Of a DNA stretch of 64,000 nucleotides, positions 29,370-38,084 are shown one piece after another. The position numbers and the translations under genes were made by a program. Source of the DNA: Stakelama marina (GTDB taxonomy: Bacteria > Pseudomonadota > Alphaproteobacteria > Sphingomonadales > Sphingomonadaceae); contig NZ_JAGRQC010000001.1 in the NCBI RefSeq assembly GCF_018122655.1, positions 620,001-684,000 on the forward strand, in the 5' to 3' direction. The notes beneath the pieces are model-generated. The model did no database searches. It saw nothing but the letters and a program-made list of their open reading frames with translations, and was not told the DNA's origin. How positions within the stretch are numbered: position 1 is the first letter of the stretch; the number at the start of each line of letters is the position of its first letter.

Positions 29370-29627
29370 GTGGCCTGGCAATCGGCGATTGCGGTCTATT
29401 TCCTCGTCTGGGTGCTGTGCGCACTGCTCGTGCTGCCGTTCAATGTCAGGCCCGGCGAGGAAGATCATGACCGGGTGCCGGGTCAGGCCGACGGCGCGCC
29501 CGGCCAGTTTCCGGCACGCCGGATCGCGATCCAGACCACGATCGTCGCGACCTTCGTCTTCGCCCTGTTCATTGTCAATTGGGAATATGGCTGGGTGACG
29601 GTCGAAATGCTCGACTTCTACAACTGA
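29370..29627 (+). CDS. DUF1467 family membrane protein
   Basis: 85 aa from a GTG at 29370, 7 bp after rnj. Two membrane segments (AIAVYFLVWVLCALLVLPF and IQTTIVATFVFALFIVNW) flank a polar loop with FNVRPGEEDHDRVPGQADGAP, the pattern of the DUF1467 family of alphaproteobacteria. No function is known. It shares direction and close spacing with rnj. Confidence 0.8.
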   Translation: MAWQSAIAVYFLVWVLCALLVLPFNVRPGEEDHDRVPGQADGAPGQFPARRIAIQTTIVATFVFALFIVNWEYGWVTVEMLDFYN

Positions 29628-29638
29628 CGCGCAAGCGG

Positions 29639-31942
29639 TCAGGTGCGGAGCCGCTCGATTGCCTGCGCGAGCGCGACGTAGAGCTTGCCCATATCGGACG
29701 AAAGCAGCGTGACGCCGAGCGGCGATCCATCGCGCAGCGACAGGATATGGCGCAGCATCGCTTCGAAATCGTGGATGTAGCGGTTGACCTGCTCGCGGAA
29801 TTCGCCGTCTTCGTCGTACATCCGGCCGACTTCGCGCGCTTCGTGCGGTTCGAGCAGACGCACCGCACGCCGGGTGAAGACCCCACGATCGCCCTTCAGA
29901 TAGGCTGCCCACGCGCTGTCGGAGACTTCGTGGCTGAACGTCTTGGTGATGTCGATCGAGGCTGAGTTGAGCGCTTCGATCAGCAGCGAGACGCGGCGCG
30001 CGAAATTGTCGCGGTCGTTTTCCTCGCGTTCGGCGCGCGCTTCTTCGATCCTTGCTTCGATCTGCGAGCTCGTTTCCGAAATGGACTGCATCTGGCCGGC
30101 AAGGCGTTCCGACGCCTTTGCTGCCATCGCCACTGCCTCTTCGGTCGTGCGGTGGAGCTCGGCAATCTGACGGTTGACCGAGCTGTCGACCGCGCGACCC
30201 AGCGCATCGGCGCCTTCCTGTTCAAGCTTGCGGGCGGCCGCGGGGATCACGCTTGCCAGCGTCGAACGCGCCTTGTCGCTCGCCGATGTAGCAGTTTCGC
30301 GGATCTTGGTGAGCGCTTCGACAAGTTGCGGCGCCGCTTCGTCGGCGAAACGCTGCGTGCTTTCGACTGTCGCATCTACGATTTTCTGAACATCGGAAAT
30401 CCGCCCGCGCCCGATATCCAGATTTTCGAGAAGCGACTGGGTGATCGTTCCGAGTGTATCGCGCTGGTTGGCCACCACGACCGCAATCGCCTCGATCGCG
30501 TCGTGCGTGCTCTCGGCGGCGGTGACAAGCGCAAGGAGTTCGGGCTTGGATGCCGCCACAACTTCGCGGCTGGCATTGATGCGCTGGTCGAGCCGCTCGA
30601 GCGCGCCCGGCATCGTTTCGTCCATTTCACGCGCAGTGGCATCGAGCGCGGTGAGAAGATGTTCGGCGGTCGCGATCACCTGATGCGCGGTTTCGTCGCC
30701 CGACTTCATCGCTTCGCGCATCGCCGCGGCGGTTTCGGTAAGCGCGCTGAACGACGCGGCCAGTTCCTGCGCACGCTTCGTCCCGTCGGCATGGAGTCGT
30801 TCGAAGCGGGCGTCGGCGGCCTCGGCACCGCTTTCGATCGTCTGGAAAAGCGCGGTGCCGCTTTCGTGCTGTTGGCCAAGCTTTTCGGCAATCTGGGCGA
30901 TGGCGGCATCGACCGTTTCGATCCGCTGAGCGAGCGCCGCGATACCTTCCTCGCCAGCTCGCTCCATCGCGCTCTGGTTGGTGCTGATCATCGCCAGCAT
31001 CGCTTCGCCCTGTGCGGTGATGCCCTTGCGCGCCTCGTCGACAGCCTGTGCCGCGCGTTCGAGAACATGATCGACCGCGCTCGACATTTCGCCGGTCACC
31101 TGTTCGAGCCGGGCGCTAGCGGATTCGCTGGTCGCCTCCATCCGGCTGATATGCGCGGCGAGTTTTTCGGCGGCGCCATTTGCGACCGAGTCCGCTTCGC
31201 GCCCGCGCTGCGCGAGCGAGGCGAGCTGCGCATCGAGCGCGGCTGCGTGCTTGCCGGCGGTCAGCCCCGATTCTTCGAGCGTTTTCGATAGTGCGACGGT
31301 TTCCTCATGCGCCTTGGGCAGCGAGGCAAGGACGACATTGAGCGACTTTTCAGCGTCGCCGGCCGCGCTCGCCAGGGTGCGCGTCGAATTGTCGATTGCC
31401 TTGGCCTGGTCGCCCATGCCGTTGCTCACAGCGCGCAGCCGCTCCGCCGCATCGTCGCCCATCGCCATCAGCGCATTGGTCTGTTCGGCGAGTTCGGCAC
31501 GGTTCGCCTCGATCTTGCGCGACAGTGCGGCGACCATCCGCTCGAGGCTTTCGGCTTCGGCGCGCATCGCACGGGCGGTCGCGCCGAAGCGATATGCTTC
31601 GGCCCGGCTGGTCCGCATGGCAAGCAGCCAGATGATGCCGATCAGCGTCGGCGGAATGCAAAGCGCCGCGATGAACTCGACAAGCGCCACCGGCTGCATC
31701 GGGGCCGAAAGCGCGGGCAGGCTGAGGTACAGCATCGCGCCGAGCCATGCCGCGGCGGCAAGAATGGCGATTGCGGGCCATAGCCACGGTGCGCGGGGAT
31801 AGGCGTCAGGGTCGTCGAATTCGACCGCTTCATCCTGTTCTTCGAAAGTTTCTGCCGGCTGTTCGGCAGCAATGGGCTCCGCATCCTGCGGATCCGGTTC
31901 CTGATTGGGTCGAAGCCCGACGATCTGCGATCCCCCGTTCAT
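29639..31942 (-). CDS. Large membrane-anchored coiled-coil protein of unknown function
   Basis: 767 aa from the ATG at 31942. Residues 1-50 are acidic and proline-rich; two membrane helices follow (about 53-75 and 85-109). Residues ~120-650 are a long coiled coil rich in Ala, Glu and Ser with methyl-accepting-chemotaxis or RmuC-like character, and the last ~110 residues form a compact domain (ITKTFSHEVSDSAWAAYLKGDRGVFTRRAV...DFEAMLRHILSLRDGSPLGVTLLSSDMGKLYVALAQAIE). There is no HAMP or MCP hairpin signature. It may organise the envelope or nucleoid, but I cannot assign a function. Divergent from the Hpt-like gene. Confidence 0.8.
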   Translation of the reverse strand: MNGGSQIVGLRPNQEPDPQDAEPIAAEQPAETFEEQDEAVEFDDPDAYPRAPWLWPAIAILAAAAWLGAMLYLSLPALSAPMQPVALVEFIAALCIPPTLIGIIWLLAMRTSRAEAYRFGATARAMRAEAESLERMVAALSRKIEANRAELAEQTNALMAMGDDAAERLRAVSNGMGDQAKAIDNSTRTLASAAGDAEKSLNVVLASLPKAHEETVALSKTLEESGLTAGKHAAALDAQLASLAQRGREADSVANGAAEKLAAHISRMEATSESASARLEQVTGEMSSAVDHVLERAAQAVDEARKGITAQGEAMLAMISTNQSAMERAGEEGIAALAQRIETVDAAIAQIAEKLGQQHESGTALFQTIESGAEAADARFERLHADGTKRAQELAASFSALTETAAAMREAMKSGDETAHQVIATAEHLLTALDATAREMDETMPGALERLDQRINASREVVAASKPELLALVTAAESTHDAIEAIAVVVANQRDTLGTITQSLLENLDIGRGRISDVQKIVDATVESTQRFADEAAPQLVEALTKIRETATSASDKARSTLASVIPAAARKLEQEGADALGRAVDSSVNRQIAELHRTTEEAVAMAAKASERLAGQMQSISETSSQIEARIEEARAEREENDRDNFARRVSLLIEALNSASIDITKTFSHEVSDSAWAAYLKGDRGVFTRRAVRLLEPHEAREVGRMYDEDGEFREQVNRYIHDFEAMLRHILSLRDGSPLGVTLLSSDMGKLYVALAQAIERLRT

Positions 31943-32024
31943 GGTCACATGTTTATCACGAATTCGCGCAGGGCAAACAGTTTTGCGATACGTTGCGTTA
32001 AGCTCTTTCGGGTACCCATGGGGC

Positions 32025-32318
32025 ATGGCTTATGATCCCGGTGCAATCGATGCGACTCTGGCGGCGGCGGTGGGCGACGAGCCCGGCCTGATCGCCGAAT
32101 TGCGCGAGGCGTTCCTCGAGAGTTCCAAACGGCACATGGAAGCGATGGAAAGCGCGGACACCGACGCTGCCTGGCGCGGTGCCGCGATGCGGATAAAGGG
32201 TCTTGCGGCGAGCTTCGGCGCCGTGCGGCTGATGGGGCTTGCCGAAGAGGCTGCGCGCGCGGGAGCGGGAAGCGAAGAAATGCTCCGCAAGCTGCACCGC
32301 GCGGTATCGCGGCTCTAA
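32025..32318 (+). CDS. Hpt-like protein lacking the phospho-histidine
   Basis: 97 aa from the ATG at 32025. The four-helix Hpt pattern is visible: LIAELREAFLESSKRHMEAMESA, then WRGAAMRIKGLAASFGAVRLMGLAEEAARAG and a final helix. Active Hpt domains read A-H-x-L-K-G at this point; here Met55 stands where the phosphorylated His should be, while the following Lys-Gly and the downstream Gly are kept. It could be a non-transferring Hpt that binds response regulators or a regulator of phosphorelay. It is divergent from the coiled-coil gene (82 bp between starts). Confidence 0.75.
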   Translation: MAYDPGAIDATLAAAVGDEPGLIAELREAFLESSKRHMEAMESADTDAAWRGAAMRIKGLAASFGAVRLMGLAEEAARAGAGSEEMLRKLHRAVSRL

Positions 32319-32319
32319 G

Positions 32320-33498
32320 CTATTTCTTGCGGCTGAGTTCGCGCATCGCGTCATCGAGCCCGGAGAGCGTCAGCGGATACATCCGGTCGTCGAGCAACTC
32401 GCGGATCATGCGGGTGGACTGCGAATACCCCCATTGTTCCTGCGGCACCGGGTTCAGCCACGCAGCTGACGGATAGGTGTTGGTCAGCCGCTGCATCCAT
32501 AATCCGCCAGCCTCCTCGTTGAAGTGCTCGACCGATCCGCCGGGATGGCTGATCTCATAGGGACTCATCGCGGCATCGCCGACAAAGATCAGTTTGTAAT
32601 CGTGCCCGAACTTGTGGAGCACGTCCCAGGTCGGCGTTCGTTCGGTGAAGCGGCGGCGGTTGTCCTTCCACACGCCCTCGTACACGCAATTGTGAAAATA
32701 GAAGAATTCCAGGTTCTTGAACTCGCTCGTCGCTGCGGAAAACAGCTCCTCGCAGATCCTGATGAACGGATCCATCGACCCGCCGACGTCGAGGAACAGC
32801 AACAGCTTGACCGCATTGTGGCGTTCGGGCCGCATATGGACGTCGAGCCAGCCCTGCTTGGCAGTGTCCTCGACGGTCGCGTCGAGATCGAGTTCTTCGG
32901 CGGCACCTTCCCGCGCGAAGCGACGTAGCCGGCGCATCGCGACCTTGATGTTGCGCGTGCCGAGTTCGCGGGTGCTGTCGAGATTTCGGAATTCGCGGCC
33001 TTCCCAGACCTTCAGCGCTCGCTTATGCCGGCTCTCGCCGCCGATCCGCACGCCTTCGGGATTATAGCCCGAATTGCCATAGGGAGAGGTGCCGCCGGTG
33101 CCGATCCACTTGTTGCCGCCCTGATGCCGCCCTTCCTGTTCCTCGAGCCGCTTTTTGAGCGTCTCCATGATCTCGTCCCAGGATCCGAGCGATTCGATCT
33201 TCGCCATTTCTTCGGGCGAGAGATATTTCTCCGCGAGCGCGCGCAGCCATTCCTCGGGAATTTCGGTGGGTTCCTGACCATAGCTCGATGCGATGCCTTT
33301 GAAGACCTTGGCAAAGACCTGGTCGAACCGGTCGAGCAGCCCTTCTTCCTTCACGAAGATCGAACGCGACAGGTAATAGAACGCCTCGGGCGTGCGCTCG
33401 ATGACGTTGCGGTCCAGCGCTTCCAGAAGCACCAGATGCTCCTTCATGCTCGCAGGGATGCCCGCGGCCCGTAATTCATCGACGAAGGAAAAGAACAT
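32320..33498 (-). CDS. VWA domain-containing protein (CoxE-like)
   Basis: 392 aa. The N-terminal ~200 residues are helical (FFSFVDELRAAGIPASMKEHLVLLEAL...), followed by a basic linker and a von Willebrand factor A domain whose MIDAS motif reads FLDVGGSMDPF. Such proteins often work with a MoxR-type AAA ATPase to insert or remodel a metal protein, as with CoxE in CO dehydrogenase. A MoxR-like gene lies about 1.7 kb upstream on the same strand (35239-36090). The ending overlaps nothing; it is 1 bp from the stop of the Hpt-like gene. Confidence 0.9.
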   Translation of the reverse strand: MFFSFVDELRAAGIPASMKEHLVLLEALDRNVIERTPEAFYYLSRSIFVKEEGLLDRFDQVFAKVFKGIASSYGQEPTEIPEEWLRALAEKYLSPEEMAKIESLGSWDEIMETLKKRLEEQEGRHQGGNKWIGTGGTSPYGNSGYNPEGVRIGGESRHKRALKVWEGREFRNLDSTRELGTRNIKVAMRRLRRFAREGAAEELDLDATVEDTAKQGWLDVHMRPERHNAVKLLLFLDVGGSMDPFIRICEELFSAATSEFKNLEFFYFHNCVYEGVWKDNRRRFTERTPTWDVLHKFGHDYKLIFVGDAAMSPYEISHPGGSVEHFNEEAGGLWMQRLTNTYPSAAWLNPVPQEQWGYSQSTRMIRELLDDRMYPLTLSGLDDAMRELSRKK

Positions 33499-33571
33499 CG
33501 AAGGCTTCCACCAGATCGGCCAAAGCCCGCATTTTGCAGCCGCTTAGTCGCCGCGTAAAGCCCGGGGACGC

Positions 33572-34135
33572 CTACCGGGCATAGGCGTCGAGCAGCGATG
33601 CGACATAGTCGGGATGTCTTTCGGTGAGTTCGGGCGATGGCTGCGCATCGGCGACATTGGCGCTCGCGCTTTCGCCGTAGATGAAGCCATAGGTCGGATA
33701 GGTGGTGGCGCCGAGACCGTGACTGTCGCGGTACCAGACGCGGACTTCGCTCCAATCGCCGGCCTTCGACACGTCGAACAGCGTGACATCGCGCTCGGCA
33801 TGGCCGCGCTCGCCGTCGATGCGTGACCAGTTGGCATGGGTTATCATCAGCACACGCCTGTCGACGATCCGGCTGACGACCGCGACATGCCCGAGCGGCA
33901 GTTGCGGCGATTTCGCGAAGACCAGTACCGAGCCGATCTCGGGCGTCTGTCCGCGTTCATATCTACCCTTGGCCTTTGCCCACCAGGTCCAGGCGTCGCC
34001 GTGGATCTGAATCCCCGATGCCTGACGGGCAAAGGGAACGCACTGACCGACATAATCGAGAATCGATCCCGCGCTGGCAGGCGTCGCGGCCAGCGATACG
34101 ATTGCGGCGAGCAAATGTGCGCGGCGAAGCTTCAT
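33572..34135 (-). CDS. Exported CHAP domain amidase/peptidase
   Basis: 187 aa from the ATG at 34135 (GTG codons at 34138 and 34141 are alternatives). Residues 1-22 are a signal peptide ending TPASA. The CHAP fold follows: the nucleophile Cys32 in GQCVPFAR, GDAWTWWAKAKGRYERG, SVLVFAKS, then the His in LGHVAVVSRIVD and an Asn-Trp pair in ITHANW. CHAP enzymes cleave peptidoglycan amide bonds. It would act in the periplasm. The 190 bp upstream hold no gene I can support. Confidence 0.85.
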   Translation of the reverse strand: MKLRRAHLLAAIVSLAATPASAGSILDYVGQCVPFARQASGIQIHGDAWTWWAKAKGRYERGQTPEIGSVLVFAKSPQLPLGHVAVVSRIVDRRVLMITHANWSRIDGERGHAERDVTLFDVSKAGDWSEVRVWYRDSHGLGATTYPTYGFIYGESASANVADAQPSPELTERHPDYVASLLDAYAR

Positions 34136-34326
34136 CACCACGGATCATGGCGCGTTGCGCTATCCGGAAGGTTGGCGAAGCTGGTTAGTTACCGATTTAC
34201 CGTGTTCGACCTCACCTTGCCTTGCGTACAATATCCAGTCGAATCCGGAGAGCGCGAAACTGCGTCGCTGGGCGATCCTTCGATAACGAAAGCCGTAGCG
34301 CGAGACCGACGCCGGTTAGCGTGTCG

Positions 34327-35220
34327 TCAGCCGGTCGGCGCTGCGGCGCGGGGCTGACTTCCCCGGTTCGCGATACGATCGGTTCGCTGGACGATCGATA
34401 CGAGAACGAAGGAAATGATCATCAGCAGGTACCATGCGCCGAGCTTCTGGGGTGAGACCGGCGCCCAGCCTTCGCGCATCCCGGGGTAGAGCCAGGCGTG
34501 CGAGAAGGTCCCGACATTTTCCGCCAGCCAGATGAAGAGCGCGACGAGCAGCCAGCCGAACAGCAGCGGCATCCAGCGTGGCTTGCGGAAGGGCGTGAAC
34601 CATATTCGCGTGCGCCAGAACAGCATTCCCGTCGCCGCGAAAAGCAAGATGCGGATATCGGGTAGCCAATGGTGCGAAAAGAAGTTGGTATAGATCGCCA
34701 GGGCGAGCGCGTAGGTCGTCCAACGCGGCGGATATCCGTCGAAGCGAAAGTCGAAGATGCGCCAGACACGCGCGATATAGCTGCCGACCGATGCATACAT
34801 GAACCCGGAGAATAGCGGCACGCCGCCGATACGGAGGACGCTGGGTTCGGGGTAGATCCAAGATCCGTGGGCAGTCTTGAAGATTTCCATGACCGTGCCG
34901 ACGACGTGAAAGGCCAGGATCACCTTGGCCTCCGAGATCGTTTCGAGGCGGAATGCGAGCATCGCGATCTGGATCACGAGCGCGCATAGCGTGAGGAAAT
35001 CATAGCGAGCCAGCCAGGCGTCGGCGGGATAGAAAAAATGCGTCGCGAGCAGCAGCGCGACCATCAATCCGCCAAACAGGCACGCCCAGCCCTGTTTGAA
35101 ACCGAACAACAGGAATTCGTATAAATGAGCCTGCCACCCGCCGGTCGGCTGCGCAGCCTCAAGCCGCGCCCGGATACGAGCGAAGCGGGTGGCACCGCGC
35201 GGCGGTGGTGGCGCGCTCAC
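34327..35220 (-). CDS. DUF817 family integral membrane protein
   Basis: 297 aa from a GTG at 35220. About seven or eight membrane segments, with conserved stretches typical of DUF817: YEFLLFGFKQGWACLFGG, ILAFHVVGTVMEIFKTAHGSW, PLFSGFMYASVGSYIARVWRIFDF, TNFFSHHWLPDIR and WLAENVGTFSHAWLYPGM. The many conserved His and Glu in membrane helices suggest an enzyme or carrier, but no function is established. It is 18 bp downstream of the MoxR-type ATPase gene and likely cotranscribed with it. Confidence 0.85.
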   Translation of the reverse strand: MSAPPPPRGATRFARIRARLEAAQPTGGWQAHLYEFLLFGFKQGWACLFGGLMVALLLATHFFYPADAWLARYDFLTLCALVIQIAMLAFRLETISEAKVILAFHVVGTVMEIFKTAHGSWIYPEPSVLRIGGVPLFSGFMYASVGSYIARVWRIFDFRFDGYPPRWTTYALALAIYTNFFSHHWLPDIRILLFAATGMLFWRTRIWFTPFRKPRWMPLLFGWLLVALFIWLAENVGTFSHAWLYPGMREGWAPVSPQKLGAWYLLMIISFVLVSIVQRTDRIANRGSQPRAAAPTG

Positions 35221-35238
35221 CGACCAGCGCTCCGCCCG

Positions 35239-36090
35239 TTAGCCCTTGCCGCCTTGCCTCCGCGCCATGAAGGCGAGGCGTTCGAACAGCATCACGTCCT
35301 GCTCATTCTTGAGCAGCGCGCCGTGGAGGGGAGGGATGGCCTTCGACGGATCCCTGGACTGCAACACGTCGAGCGGCATGTCTTCGTGCATCAGGAGCTT
35401 CAGCCAGTCGAGCAGCTCGCTGGTCGATGGCTTTTTCTTCAGCCCCGGCACTTCGCGAACATCGTAGAAGATATCCATCGCGCGCGACACGAGCAGCTTC
35501 TGGATATCCGGGAAGTGCACGTCGATGATCGCCTGCATCGTCTCGCGGTCGGGGAATTTGATGTAGTGAAAGAAGCAGCGGCGCAGAAACGCGTCGGGCA
35601 GGTCCTTTTCGTTGTTCGACGTGATGACGACGATCGGGCGTTCCTTGGCGCGGACCGTCTCCTTCGTTTCGTACACATGGAATTCCATGCGATCGAGTTC
35701 CTGAAGCAGGTCGTTGGGGAACTCGATATCCGCCTTGTCGATCTCGTCGATCAGCAGGACGGGGGTCTGTTCGGAGGTGAACGCCTCCCACAACTTGCCC
35801 TTGCGGATATAGTTGGAGATGTCATGGACGCGCTCGTCGCCCAACTGGCCGTCGCGTAGCCGAGCAACCGCATCATATTCGTACAAGCCCTGCTGCGCCT
35901 TGGTCGTCGATTTGACGTTCCATTCGATCAGCGGCGCCTCGACGGCCTTGGCGATTTCATAGGCGAGTACCGTCTTTCCGGTCCCGGGCTCTCCCTTCAC
36001 GAGAAGGGGGCGGCGCAAGGTGACGGCGGCGTTGACCGCGACCTTCAGATCGTCGGTGGCGACATAGCTCTGGGTGCCTTCGAAGCGCAT
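35239..36090 (-). CDS. MoxR-type AAA+ ATPase
   Basis: 283 aa from the ATG at 36090, where MRFEGTQSYVATDDLKVAV begins; the frame extends to 36153 without a better start. Walker A is LLVKGEPGTGKT, Walker B is PVLLIDEIDKAD, and the sensor region is PIVVITSNNEKDLPDAFLRRCFFHYIKFPD. MoxR ATPases act as chaperones for metal-enzyme or envelope complexes, normally paired with a VWA protein. Here the likely partner is the VWA gene at 32320-33498, with CHAP and DUF817 genes between. Confidence 0.93.
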   Translation of the reverse strand: MRFEGTQSYVATDDLKVAVNAAVTLRRPLLVKGEPGTGKTVLAYEIAKAVEAPLIEWNVKSTTKAQQGLYEYDAVARLRDGQLGDERVHDISNYIRKGKLWEAFTSEQTPVLLIDEIDKADIEFPNDLLQELDRMEFHVYETKETVRAKERPIVVITSNNEKDLPDAFLRRCFFHYIKFPDRETMQAIIDVHFPDIQKLLVSRAMDIFYDVREVPGLKKKPSTSELLDWLKLLMHEDMPLDVLQSRDPSKAIPPLHGALLKNEQDVMLFERLAFMARRQGGKG

Positions 36091-36167
36091 TGCATTCCCG
36101 ATCGTGATTAGAATTCCGGGTATGCGATAACGGGCCGGGCAGGTGCAGCGCAAGCCGCATGGTCGCG

Positions 36168-36833
36168 TCAGAGCTGGTCGCGCGCCTCGACCCGTGTTTC
36201 AACGAGCTGCCACAGCCCGCGATGTTGTGCGAGCAACTGGTCCGCACCGAAGAGCAGCGCACGCTCCACCGACAGCGAACCCGCCAGCGCGGAAACGAGT
36301 GCTGCGCTTTCATGATCGGGAGGCAGGTCGCAATCCGGCACATCGACACCCAGCCGCCGCGCCGTGCTGTCCAGCGCTTGCCGGATGGCGTGCCACTCCA
36401 GAACGAGCGTAATGGCGGCGCCGAGCGCACATCCGATCCGGTCCGACTTCCCGAGGGTTTCAAGCGCATGATGTTGCGCCATCACTGCGGTTTCCGAATC
36501 GGCCTGACCGGGCGTGCTGGGCGGAGGACCGGCGGCCGCGGCAAGCGTCGCCAGATAGCCGCGTTCTTGCGCAAACGCATCCGCAGCGACGCTGAGCCAC
36601 CCCTGGGCCGCGTCGGTGCCGGAGTGATTCGCGGCAAGCTCGATAACCCCGGGATGGCGGCCGTGCAGCACGCAGAGGAAATGCACCGCGTCGGCAAGAT
36701 CGCGGATCGGCGTATTCTGATTGGCAAGATGCCAGACAGCGGCCTGAGTCGCGCTACCGTCGGTGCGAACCAACGCCCGCAAGGTTTCCCATGCGCCCCC
36801 GAATCCTGCGATTTCTGCGGAGTGGACTGACAT
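36168..36833 (-). CDS. Conserved hypothetical protein, mostly helical
   Basis: 221 aa from the ATG at 36833, which has GAGGAA just upstream; an ATG at 36857 is an alternative. The chain is Ala/Leu-rich, soluble and helical, with HFLCVLHGRHPGVIELAANHSG near residue 60 and a His-rich AVMAQHHALETLGKSDRIGCALGAAITLVLEWHAIR in the middle. I see no catalytic signature or membrane segment and do not recognise the family. It shares strand with the MoxR gene 77 bp downstream. Confidence 0.7.
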   Translation of the reverse strand: MSVHSAEIAGFGGAWETLRALVRTDGSATQAAVWHLANQNTPIRDLADAVHFLCVLHGRHPGVIELAANHSGTDAAQGWLSVAADAFAQERGYLATLAAAAGPPPSTPGQADSETAVMAQHHALETLGKSDRIGCALGAAITLVLEWHAIRQALDSTARRLGVDVPDCDLPPDHESAALVSALAGSLSVERALLFGADQLLAQHRGLWQLVETRVEARDQL

Positions 36834-36928
36834 CGGTTCCTCTGCCTTGCTTCGCATCGGGCCCTATTGCCGATGCTGTCACCCCCAAATGCACGAAAGG
36901 CATATACCGAAGCACGTAAAGACGTGGT

Positions 36929-37867
36929 TTACGACGCGTTAGGCTTTCCGGAACCGGAGAGATTTTCGAGCGCGATCACCACTTTCACTCCAACAACCGC
37001 AAGATTCCGTCGCAGGGGCGCAAGGCCGAGGCGTACCGGCACCGTCTGGGTGCCGTCGGCCAGCAGGTCGGCTGCAATCCCGATCGACTTCGCTTCCCTG
37101 AAGACCGTTTCGATCGCCTCGTTGACGCCGGCGCGCGACCCCATGTCGAACAGGCTCGCAAAGCGGACGCTCCGGACCATTTCGGCGTCATGGCCGATGA
37201 AGGCGGTAAAGCTTTCGGTCGGCGCGTCGACGAACCCCCTGGCGTTGATTCGGACCTCGGCAATGCCGCGCATGGCGGCCAGTGCCGAATCGAGCGCGCC
37301 AAGCGATGCCACCGCGCGGTCGCGCTGTTCGCGAATGGCGATATTTTCGCCGACGAGCGCCAGCCCGCCTCCGACGGGCGCTATTGTTACCGCGAGAGCG
37401 CGCTCCAATCCGCTTTCAAGCTCGATTTCGACGCACTCCGTCGAACCGCAGCGCGCAACGCGCTCGGCGACCTGATCGAGGCAAGTGCCGAACGGTTTGG
37501 GTAACGCCTGCGCCAGCGTCTTGCCGCGCAAGGCGACTTCGCTGCATCCGAAATACCGCCGCGCGGAGGCGTTGCTTTTCGAAATCCGCAACGCTTCGTC
37601 GAGCAGGAACACTGTTTCGCTGAAGAGGTCGAGCAGGTCGTCGGCCGCAAGCGCCGGGGCGACGCCAGGCTCTGCGCCGTCGCCGCCGTTTTGCATCATG
37701 TCGACCGAACCTAGCACAAGGTCGGGTTGACCGTTCTGGACGATATAGATCGGATGATCGTGCGCCCGGTCTTGCCAGACGCCAAAATGCCGGACGATTT
37801 CGGATGCGGTGACACATTGATGCTGCGCAAGCTGTTCATACTCGCCCGTCTGCACACTGCTGGCCAT
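36929..37867 (-). CDS. PAS-domain regulator with a Phd/YefM-like N-terminus
   Basis: 312 aa from the ATG at 37867. Residues ~10-65 (QCVTASEIVRHFG...IYIVQNGQPDLVLGSVDMM) resemble the antitoxin fold of Phd/YefM proteins, a DNA-binding domain. A PAS domain follows (about 85-190: LLDLFSETVFLLDEALRISKSNASARRYFGCSEVALRGKTL), then a second PAS-like region (ALDSALAAMRGIAEVRINARGFVDAPTESF...). There is no kinase, cyclase or HTH output at the C-terminus. It may be a sensory transcription factor or a partner protein. It lies downstream of rpoD's terminator on the same strand. Confidence 0.7.
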   Translation of the reverse strand: MASSVQTGEYEQLAQHQCVTASEIVRHFGVWQDRAHDHPIYIVQNGQPDLVLGSVDMMQNGGDGAEPGVAPALAADDLLDLFSETVFLLDEALRISKSNASARRYFGCSEVALRGKTLAQALPKPFGTCLDQVAERVARCGSTECVEIELESGLERALAVTIAPVGGGLALVGENIAIREQRDRAVASLGALDSALAAMRGIAEVRINARGFVDAPTESFTAFIGHDAEMVRSVRFASLFDMGSRAGVNEAIETVFREAKSIGIAADLLADGTQTVPVRLGLAPLRRNLAVVGVKVVIALENLSGSGKPNAS

Positions 37868-38029
37868 GTGATTGATACTCCCCGTTATCCGCGGAGAGTC
37901 AGTTGGACGAACCGAGAAACAATGGGTTCGAACCGAATTGGATGCGATTGTCGACGGCAGCGAAAACACGAGCGTCCGGCATGGCCGAGAAAATTGATCT
38001 GAGCCCCTGTTAGCGAGGCGCTCGTGTGG

Positions 38030-38076
38030 CCGGAAAAGAAAATTCCCGGCGGCTCCTTCGCGGGGCCGCCGGGAAT
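38030..38076 (-). terminator. Rho-independent terminator of rpoD
   Basis: A perfect 12-bp stem (ATTCCCGGCGGC at 38042-38053 with GCCGCCGGGAAT at 38065-38076) encloses an 11-base loop. Read on the minus strand it is followed by TTTCTTTTCC, a U-rich tract. It lies 9 bp after the rpoD stop. Confidence 0.88.
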
Positions 38077-38084
38077 CGATCATA

